A stretch of DNA of 64,000 nucleotides, taken from assembly GCA_018268715.1 (NCBI GenBank), contig JAFDVZ010000015.1, forward strand, positions 327,238 to 391,237. The letters run 5' to 3'. Within the stretch, counting starts at the first letter, position 1. Every line of letters starts with the position of its first letter. The DNA comes from Acidobacteriota bacterium. GTDB taxonomy: Bacteria; Acidobacteriota; Terriglobia; Bryobacterales; Bryobacteraceae. Below are positions 57,822 through 64,000 of this stretch, one piece after another. Under the pieces are notes generated by a model that saw only the letters and a program-made list of their open reading frames with translations, was not told the origin of the DNA and did no database searches. The position numbers were made by a program, and so were the translations under genes.

Positions 57822-60257
57822 ATGAAACCCCAACCAACACGCCGCGAATTGCTCGCTTCGCTGGCCGCGGCCGGCGCCGCCGCCCAAGCCGCCGATGCCC
57901 CGCCCCTTCAGGTCGAAGCCGGTCCGGACCGCATCGTCATGTCGAACGGCAAGACCTACCTGCGCGGCTGGGCTGGACACGGCCAGCGCCCCCGCCCCCT
58001 CGACCCGTGGCGGAAGCAGCCACCCCAGCCGCCGCCGGCCGAACCCGGCACGCGCTTTGAGTGGTCGAAGCTGTCGGGTCCGGGCGAGGTGACGTTCGAG
58101 AACCCGCATGAGCTGATCACCACCGCCCGGTTCTCAAAGCCCGGCGAGTACCGGCTGAAACTCGCGGCCGGGACCGGAAAGACGCAGCCGTCCTCGACGC
58201 TCGCCGTCACGGTCGAGCCGCCGCCGCCCGCCGATCAACTCGGCGCCGTCTACACCCGCCGCTTCCGCGTCGACAGCCCGTTCTGGGGGCCGCATGTGAA
58301 AGCGCTGGTGGTGAACTGGATCCCCCATTGCATCGACGTCATCAACCACAGCGACGTCACGCTGGGCGAAGGCGGCATCGACAACTTCATCGAAGCCGGC
58401 AGGAAGCTGCGCGGCGAGCCCGCCGGCCGCCACAAAGGCTACGTGTTCTCGAACGCCTGGGTCCATCAGACGGTCGAGGCCATGTGCATCGCCCTCATGA
58501 TCGATCCCCAGGGCGATGCCGAGATCCTCCGAGCCCACGAAACCTTCCGCGCCACGCTTGAGGACTGGATCCCGAAGATCCTGGCCGCGCAGGAGCCGGA
58601 CGGCTACCTGCAGACCGCCTTCACGCTCGATCGCGCGGACCGAAGGGGCGTGGTGGAGAGCAGTAAGTTCGCCCATTGGGATCCCAAGCACCGCGGCGAC
58701 CATGAAGGCTATGTCTCCGGCTATTTCCTCGAATCCGCCATCAATCACTACCTGATGACGGATAAGAAGGACGCGCGCCTCTATAACGCGGCGAAGAAGT
58801 TAGCCGATTGCTGGTCCAACAACCTGGGCCACGAGCCGAAGAAACCCTGGTACGACGGCCATCAGGAGATGGAGCAGGCGCTTGTGCGCTTCGGCCGCTT
58901 TGTCAACGACATGGAAGGCGGCGGCAAAGGCGACCGCTACATCCAGACGGCGAAGTTCCTGCTCGATTGCCGCTACACCGCCGCCGTCGACCCGGTGCGC
59001 GACCGCGCCGAGTATGACCAGAGTCACCTTCCCGTAACTCAGCAATATGAGGCCGTGGGCCACGCCGTGCGCGCGACCTACACTTACTCCGGCATGGCCG
59101 ATGTCTCGGTGGAGACGCACGATCCTGACTACCAGAGCGCCGTCCGCTCGCTGTGGGATAACATCGTGAACAAGAAGTACTATCTCACCGGCGGCATCGG
59201 CAGCGGCGAGACATCGGAAGGGTTCGGGCCGAATTACTCGCTGGGCAACGATGCTTACTGTGAGTCCTGCTCGAGCTGCGGCATGATCTTCTTCCACTGG
59301 AAGATGAACCTGGCCTATCACGACGCCCGCTACGTCGATAACTACGAAGAGACGATGTACAACGCGCTGTTAGGTTCAATGGACCTCGAAGGGAAGAATT
59401 TCTATTACACGAACCCGCTCGACGCGCGCGACCGGCGCAGTTCCTGGCATACGTGTCCGTGCTGTGTGGGCAACATCCCGCGAACTCTGCTGATGGTTCC
59501 GACGTGGGCCTACGCGAAGGCGCACGATGGCGTGTACGTGAATATGTACATCGGCGGCGCGGTGGAGTTGGAGAACGCGGGCGGAACCGACGTCGAGATG
59601 GTTCAGAAGACGGACTACCCGTGGAGCGGCAAGATCTCAGTGACGGTGAATCCGAAGACTCCGAAGCGTTTCGCCGTGCGTCTGCGGATTCCCAATCGCG
59701 CCACCAGCAAGCTGTATGCGCCCAGGCCCGCGGTGAGCGGCATGGTCTCCATCGCGGTGAACGGCAAGCCGGTCCGCGCCGCCCTGGTGAAGGGCTATGC
59801 GGTCATCGCCAGGGAATGGAAGCAGGGCGATCGGATCGACCTGGAGTTGCCTCTCCAGCCGCAGATCATCTCGGCGGACGAGCGCATCCCGTCCACTCGC
59901 GGGAAACTGGCGCTGCGCTACGGTCCGCTGATCTACAATGTCGAGGCGGTGGATCAGGACATTGCGGCGGCGTCGCTGAAGCCCGGCGCTCCGCTCGCCG
60001 CCGAATGGCGCGCCGATCTGTTGGGCGGAGTCGCGGTCGTCAAGGGGCAGTTCGCCAATGGCAAGCCGATGCTGGCGATCCCTAACTACGCCAGGGCGAA
60101 TCGCGACCGCAAGCTTCCGGTGGAGGCTGGCCCGCTGGCTGCCGATGCTTCGCTTTACATGGGTCCGACGGCGCGGAAGCCGACGCCGCCATCCGGTGAG
60201 GAGCGCCATGGCGAACCGCCTCCGCCCGCGTCGGTTGTGTGGATCCGCCGCGCCTGA
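57822..60257 (+). CDS. GH127 beta-L-arabinofuranosidase-like glycoside hydrolase
   Basis: A 811-residue protein of the GH127/DUF1680 family. TRRELLASLAAAGAAAQA is a Tat-like signal. A beta domain of about 130 residues precedes the (alpha/alpha)6 barrel, which begins near 140. The zinc/nucleophile set of the family is visible: E481 and C483 in YCESCSSCG and the vicinal C547/C548 in HTCPCCVGN, the first of the pair being the expected nucleophile. The C-terminus is Pro-rich. It would release beta-L-arabinofuranose or similar pentoses from plant glycans in the periplasm. Divergent from a TonB receptor. Confidence 0.9.
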   Translation: MKPQPTRRELLASLAAAGAAAQAADAPPLQVEAGPDRIVMSNGKTYLRGWAGHGQRPRPLDPWRKQPPQPPPAEPGTRFEWSKLSGPGEVTFENPHELITTARFSKPGEYRLKLAAGTGKTQPSSTLAVTVEPPPPADQLGAVYTRRFRVDSPFWGPHVKALVVNWIPHCIDVINHSDVTLGEGGIDNFIEAGRKLRGEPAGRHKGYVFSNAWVHQTVEAMCIALMIDPQGDAEILRAHETFRATLEDWIPKILAAQEPDGYLQTAFTLDRADRRGVVESSKFAHWDPKHRGDHEGYVSGYFLESAINHYLMTDKKDARLYNAAKKLADCWSNNLGHEPKKPWYDGHQEMEQALVRFGRFVNDMEGGGKGDRYIQTAKFLLDCRYTAAVDPVRDRAEYDQSHLPVTQQYEAVGHAVRATYTYSGMADVSVETHDPDYQSAVRSLWDNIVNKKYYLTGGIGSGETSEGFGPNYSLGNDAYCESCSSCGMIFFHWKMNLAYHDARYVDNYEETMYNALLGSMDLEGKNFYYTNPLDARDRRSSWHTCPCCVGNIPRTLLMVPTWAYAKAHDGVYVNMYIGGAVELENAGGTDVEMVQKTDYPWSGKISVTVNPKTPKRFAVRLRIPNRATSKLYAPRPAVSGMVSIAVNGKPVRAALVKGYAVIAREWKQGDRIDLELPLQPQIISADERIPSTRGKLALRYGPLIYNVEAVDQDIAAASLKPGAPLAAEWRADLLGGVAVVKGQFANGKPMLAIPNYARANRDRKLPVEAGPLAADASLYMGPTARKPTPPSGEERHGEPPPPASVVWIRRA

Positions 60258-60439
60258 GGTCGCTGTTCGCGGTCCGCTGCCGCCCAGGGCGGTGGAGATG
60301 GTACATGAAGGCGGAAGGTCGGGCAGGGCGTCGATCGGCTCCCGGACGTTCAGGCCTTCCTGCGACTGGCCATTTTCGACGCAGGACCACGCCCTGGATC
60401 TGCCGGTCCGAACCGTCCGGCGCAGCTTTGCGACAACCG

Positions 60440-61849
60440 TCAATCCCCGGCCCCAGCCGAATTGGTCAACTTCGCCACGATTTCGTTCAACAGGGCTTGG
60501 TCGGGCGAGAGCCCAGCCGCCTCGCAGGCTTGGACGTAATCACTGGCCAGCGCGCCCATCAACCGCGCGTGTGCGCTTGGCAAACGCAGGTACGGCGTCT
60601 TCAACGTCTGAATGCCCTCGTGGAAGGATGCGGCCGCGCCAGCGGCATCCCCACCCGATTGGAGAATCCCTCCGCGCGCGCCCAACGACATAGCGAGGTC
60701 GGGGAGGAAGGCGTCGGGGCGCTCTACGGCGAGTTTGCGGCGTATGCGGACGGCCTCGTCGGCCGCTGCCAGGGCCTCCTCCCTTCGCCCGAGGTCGCTC
60801 AGCCTGTTGCCGAGGTTGTTGAGCGAGGTGGCGAGGTCGGGGAGGAAGGCGTCGGGGCGTTGCGTGGTGAGTTGGCGGTAGATGCGGACAGCCTCGTCGG
60901 CCGCCGCCAGGGCCTCCTCCCGCCGCCCTACGTTGTTGAGCCGGTTGCCGAGGTTGTTGAGCGACCCAGCGAGGTCGGGGAGGAAGGCGTCGGGGCGTTG
61001 AGCGGCGAGTTGGCGGTAGATGCGGACAGCCTCGTCGGCCGCCGCCAGGGCCTCCTCCCGCCGCCCTACGTTGTTGAGCCGGTTGCCGAGGTTGTTGAGC
61101 GACATAGCGAGGTCGGGGAGGAAGGCGTCGGGGCGTTGAGCGGCGAGTTGGCGGTAGATGCGGACGGCCTCGTCGGTCGCCGCCAGGGCATCCTCCCGCC
61201 GCCCTACGTCGCTCAGCATGGTGCCGAGGTTGTTGAGCGACATAGCGAGGTCGGGGAGGAAGGCGTCGAGGCGTTGCGCGGCGAGCTGGCGGTAGATGCG
61301 GACGGCCTCGTCGGCCGCCGCCAGGGCGTCCTCCCGCCTCCCTAAGTCGCGCAGCATGGCGCCGAGGTTGTTGAGCGACATAGCGAGGTCGGGGAGGAAG
61401 GCGTCGGGGCCTTGAGCGGCGAGTTGGCGGCGGATGCGGACGGCCTCGTCGGCCGCCGACAGGGCCTCCTCCCGCCGCCCAACGTCGCTCAGCCTATTCC
61501 CGAGATTATTCAAAATGCGGGCTCTCTCCGCGCCGCCCGAGCGACCTTCGGAATCGGACAACCCAGAACCTGCCGGTTCGCCCGTTTGCTTCGTGAGCGT
61601 CCAATCCACCTCCACCGCCCGCTCCCGCAAAGCCAACGTCTGGTCGGGCAGTGCACCCTCAATCACCAGCAGCAATCCCCGATTCCGCTTCCCCTCCTCA
61701 ATCAGCGCGTCCACCCACCGCAGCGGCTCCTCACGCGGCGACTCCCCAATGCAGAAGTCCTGTGCGCAACGCATCGCCGACGCCGCCACTTGCCTAGGCC
61801 GCCAGCGCACCGCCCGCAACACCGCCTGGCATCCTTGCGCGACCTCCCC
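60440..61849 (-). CDS. C-terminal TPR part of the SIR2-STAND-TPR protein (frameshifted from its head)
   Basis: This stretch continues the SIR2-STAND gene in the -1 frame. It opens with EVAQGCQAVLRAVRWRPRQV and IGESPREEPLRWVDALIEEG, the expected continuation of a winged-helix/linker region. Six nearly identical 46-residue TPR-like repeats follow (NNLGNRL, GRREEALAAADEAVRI, DAFLPDLA) and then a diverged cap ending NSAGAGD. The frame above about 61849 is out-of-frame Gly/Arg-rich sequence, so the visible long open frame to 62119 is not the real start. The repeats would be the sensor part of the protein. Confidence 0.8.
   Translation of the reverse strand, partial: GEVAQGCQAVLRAVRWRPRQVAASAMRCAQDFCIGESPREEPLRWVDALIEEGKRNRGLLLVIEGALPDQTLALRERAVEVDWTLTKQTGEPAGSGLSDSEGRSGGAERARILNNLGNRLSDVGRREEALSAADEAVRIRRQLAAQGPDAFLPDLAMSLNNLGAMLRDLGRREDALAAADEAVRIYRQLAAQRLDAFLPDLAMSLNNLGTMLSDVGRREDALAATDEAVRIYRQLAAQRPDAFLPDLAMSLNNLGNRLNNVGRREEALAAADEAVRIYRQLAAQRPDAFLPDLAGSLNNLGNRLNNVGRREEALAAADEAVRIYRQLTTQRPDAFLPDLATSLNNLGNRLSDLGRREEALAAADEAVRIRRKLAVERPDAFLPDLAMSLGARGGILQSGGDAAGAAASFHEGIQTLKTPYLRLPSAHARLMGALASDYVQACEAAGLSPDQALLNEIVAKLTNSAGAGD
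60687..61514 (-). repeat. Six tandem 138-bp repeats encoding TPR-like units
   Basis: The phrase around LPDLxxSLNN recurs at 60687, 60825, 60963, 61101, 61239 and 61377, exactly 138 bases apart. Neighbouring units such as 60825-60962 and 60963-61100 differ at only a few bases, so the array has expanded or been homogenised recently. It can change length in frame (46 codons per unit). Confidence 0.95.
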
Positions 61850-63819
61850 TCCGCCCCACGCCCGCAAAGCAGCAACGCCTCGCCCACCACGTCCGGCTCC
61901 ACCGCCCGAGCCCCACCATCTTCCCAAAATGCATCCTCCCCCACGTCCGCCAACCGGCCCCAGCCTTCCGGATGCGCCAACCCGATCGCCTCGCTCTCCG
62001 CCTTCGCGGCCCGTCGCAACGCCTCCCGCGTGAGCCCTCCCGAAAGCGTCACATACGCCGCCATGTGCTCCATCAGCCGCCGCGGAGCATGCGGCGCAAA
62101 CCCAGCCACTCGATCGCACTCACGCCCAGCCAGCCGCAACGCCAGGTCCACCCGGTTCATCGCCAGCGCCGCGGGTACGCCGGTCTCCACCGCCGTCAAA
62201 CCGGCCATCATCAGCGTCAGCGGATCGCCCCACACCGGCTCAGCCAGCCGTCGCTCGAACTCCGGGTCCGCACCCACCGCGGGCAATCCTGGTACGGCGG
62301 CCTTCTTCCATTCCGCCGCCTTCCGCAGCGCCGCGCTCAACACGGACCTCCGGTCCATTGCATCCGCAATCGTCGCCAACCGCACCGGCTCCGGCGGATC
62401 GAACAATGCCCGCACCGCCGTTCCCGCATGCCCCATGGAAACCGCCGACGCCAGCCAGCCAGCCTCAAAGCTGGCCTCCCGTTCGAGCAGCAGCAGCCGC
62501 AACTTCTCCCCGTCCGGAGCCGCCGCCACAAGCTGATCCAGCCACATCCGCAGCAACCCGGCCGAGCCCGCCGCGTAATCCACCACCGCCAGCACCGGCT
62601 TCCGCCGCCGCCATTCCGCCAGGTTCTGCAGCTTCGAAAACCGCTCCATCTCCGCCGAGGTCAGGAAGCCTAGCCGCCACTGCCCCGGCGCCTCCGTCTC
62701 CACCTGCTCCAACAGTTCGATGGCGAGCCGAGTCTTCCCCGATCCGCCCCCGCCCGTGATCACGCAAACCGACGCCGCCCGATCCGAGTCCACCCACCGC
62801 CGCAGATCGTCCAGGTCCCGTTCGCGACCCTTCAATTCCGTGATCCGCTGATACGGGATCAACAGGTCCAACTCGCCGCGGATCGCGTGCTTGCGCTGCG
62901 CGGGAGTCTCCAGCACAAGTTGCGCCTCAGCCACACGAGTCGAAGGCTGCAGCCGCGCAATCCACCGCAGAAACGGCTCCACCAGGTCGTGCCGCCCAGT
63001 GGGGTACCACACCGGCAGAATCCCGCGCTCTCCCAGAAACCGCTGCTTCGCGAAGAACGCCGCATCCTCGGCGGGCCGCTCGACAAGGGCGAGATGCTCG
63101 AGCCCCGAAGACTCGCCCACCAGGTCGCGCAGCACCTCCAGCGTGCGGTCCGCGCCCAGGCTGCACCCCACGAACAGGAATGTCCGCCCCTGAAACGCCC
63201 GCTTCAGTTGCGCCCGCAGCCCGTCCGGATCGTTCCCGCCATACTGCCGGTCGTATTCCGATTTCGTCAGCACGCGCCCGGACCGCTCCTCGCCGTCGCC
63301 GTGCAGTTTCAGTAGGAACGGCCGATTCTCGATCGTCGCGCGCCGCATCTGGTCCACCTGCGAGCCCCAGGCGACATGCTCGAACGCCGTCCCGGCCTCC
63401 TCGAAAGCGCGCTCGATGAGCCGGTCGAAATTCGTGGTGGCCACCGGACCCGGCGCAAGCTCGGGCAGGACCCGGACGGCGCCCCGCAATTCGCACCCAT
63501 ATGACTTCGCTTGGCCGTAGGTCTGGCTGACTCGGCGGTGGAAAATCGCCGGGCCCATGGCTGACTCGACAGCCTCGGCCGCCTCTTCATACTGATTGGC
63601 GGATAGAAGCGCGGCGACCGCGGCTGAAGCCCCGCACTCGGCCGCGAGCCGCGTCAGAAACGTGGTCCACGAAGGAAAGCCCATCGGGATTGACAACCCG
63701 GCCCCGACAAACGGCACAACAGGAATCGGATGCGCCGAAGTCAGCCGGCGCTCAAGGTCGTCGAGGAAATCCCCGTTAGCTGGCGCCGCGTCGCGAAGCT
63801 CCTGGAGAGGATCGGGCAT
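61702..63819 (-). CDS. SIR2-STAND NTPase head of a probable anti-phage protein (frameshifted)
   Basis: About 656 in-frame residues, then about 50 out-of-frame. The SIR2-like NADase domain has VPFVGAGLSIPMGFPSW (38-43 core), TTNFDRL (128-134), LLKLHGD (His173) and FVGCSLGADRT. A STAND/AAA-type NTPase follows with Walker A GGGGSGKT at 356-363 and Walker B PVLAVVDYA near 410, then helical regions to about 650. With the TPR part in the next frame it forms a SIR2-STAND-TPR design like known defence proteins that deplete NAD+ on sensing phage. Known families with this order include Avs5-like and SIR2-NLR proteins; the exact type is not determined. Frame change is near the G4 run at 61846-61849. Confidence 0.85.
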   Translation of the reverse strand: MPDPLQELRDAAPANGDFLDDLERRLTSAHPIPVVPFVGAGLSIPMGFPSWTTFLTRLAAECGASAAVAALLSANQYEEAAEAVESAMGPAIFHRRVSQTYGQAKSYGCELRGAVRVLPELAPGPVATTNFDRLIERAFEEAGTAFEHVAWGSQVDQMRRATIENRPFLLKLHGDGEERSGRVLTKSEYDRQYGGNDPDGLRAQLKRAFQGRTFLFVGCSLGADRTLEVLRDLVGESSGLEHLALVERPAEDAAFFAKQRFLGERGILPVWYPTGRHDLVEPFLRWIARLQPSTRVAEAQLVLETPAQRKHAIRGELDLLIPYQRITELKGRERDLDDLRRWVDSDRAASVCVITGGGGSGKTRLAIELLEQVETEAPGQWRLGFLTSAEMERFSKLQNLAEWRRRKPVLAVVDYAAGSAGLLRMWLDQLVAAAPDGEKLRLLLLEREASFEAGWLASAVSMGHAGTAVRALFDPPEPVRLATIADAMDRRSVLSAALRKAAEWKKAAVPGLPAVGADPEFERRLAEPVWGDPLTLMMAGLTAVETGVPAALAMNRVDLALRLAGRECDRVAGFAPHAPRRLMEHMAAYVTLSGGLTREALRRAAKAESEAIGLAHPEGWGRLADVGEDAFWEDGGARAVEPDVVGEALLLCGRGAEGRSRKDARRCCGRCAGGLGKWRRRRCVAHRTSALGSRRVRSRCGGWTR

Positions 63820-64000
63820 TGAGTCCGCCGTGAGATCCTCACAATTATGCCACGAGTTACTACGAGCCCGCGCCTAACTCGCTGCTTGGGCGGTGGGGTT
63901 TGACTAGTACTACTGGGTCATAAATGATTGGTTCTTTTGAGGTTATCTGCCCAGACTTGATAGTTATGGATGGTATGGGTGTGGTCCGGGCACAGATCCA
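63820..64000. other. AT-richer end segment without a gene
   Basis: This is the upstream region of the SIR2-STAND gene. From about 63895 it is clearly lower in GC than the rest and holds TTGACT (63900-63905). No start codon with a readable frame or family is visible before the window ends. It may be the border of a defence or mobile region. Confidence 0.4.

Noticed and set aside
60687..61514. CRISPR array (regular repeats at fixed spacing)
   Set aside because: The repeats are contiguous 138-bp coding units of a TPR-like protein with no unique spacers.
63895..64000. Insertion-sequence end in the AT-richer window edge
   Set aside because: No inverted-repeat partner, target duplication or transposase is visible within the window.

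Overview
The window is a high-GC bacterial chromosome segment that fits Acidobacteriota, most likely the Solibacter/Bryobacter/Paludibaculum lineage. That is an inference from gene content: Oar-like TonB-dependent receptors with carboxypeptidase-regulatory-like N-termini, ligand-binding Reg_prop propellers, CRTAC1/ASPIC proteins, HzsA-related propeller cytochromes, GH127 and sulfatase genes, and PadR and MocR regulators. I found no rRNA, tRNA, CRISPR array, prophage or intact insertion sequence. Several promoters show a recognisable -10 box, often of extended TGnTAnnnT type, very close to the start codon.

Layout. (1) 1-10.5 kb is mostly housekeeping: the start of an ABC-transporter ATPase running out of the window on the minus strand, DUF1385 - prfA - sensor kinase - prmC, a headless DUF4431-like gene, dinB, and a minus-strand miaB - bifunctional nuclease - DUF218 group. 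(2) 10.7-21 kb holds an Oar-like TonB receptor, DUF2252, a STGPKTPEGKA-motif protein, a MocR regulator divergent from a cupin, a chimeric phospholipase-B-like/M1-like secreted enzyme and a hotdog thioesterase. (3) 21-24.5 kb is a small catabolic-looking set: RraA, MFS carrier, metallo-beta-lactamase-fold hydrolase, RidA. (4) 24.6-34.8 kb is a compact run of six exported proteins: HzsA-related propeller/cytochrome, CRTAC1 FG-GAP/ASPIC protein, ten-haem propeller cytochrome, Reg_prop propeller, and two type-I periplasmic binding proteins with no permease or ATPase. I consider this the best candidate for an undescribed system. (5) 34.8-42.2 kb is a second respiratory unit: a PadR regulator with a His-rich NifX/NifB-like protein, then a divergent sulfide:quinone-reductase-like flavoprotein, a small companion, a leader peptide, a polytopic protein, Rieske protein, b6-type cytochrome b, a CydA-like membrane protein with a c-type haem tail, and a TlpA thioredoxin. 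(6) 42.3-51.8 kb has an ECF sigma factor, a large membrane protein, small secreted proteins with DUF2202, a Cys/Met-rich peptide, a five-haem cytochrome, an OB-fold protein with a Met-rich tail, an NtrB/NtrC-type pair and a methyltransferase. (7) 51.9-60.3 kb holds a sulfatase, M20 amidohydrolase, second TonB receptor and GH127 enzyme. (8) 60.4-63.8 kb encodes a SIR2-STAND-TPR protein, a likely defence gene, split by a frameshift.

How the parts may work together. Regions 4-6 are rich in exported c-type cytochromes, quinone-linked enzymes and periplasmic propellers, so they read as an extracytoplasmic redox island. Two exact 19-bp odd palindromes sharing the core TGYAAGTTRCA lie beside the PadR gene and upstream of the Cys/Met-rich peptide. 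Weaker relatives lie before the Rieske/cytochrome b unit and after the MFS gene. This suggests, but does not prove, a PadR-controlled regulon. All domain names rest on reading the sequences against remembered family features; no search was run.
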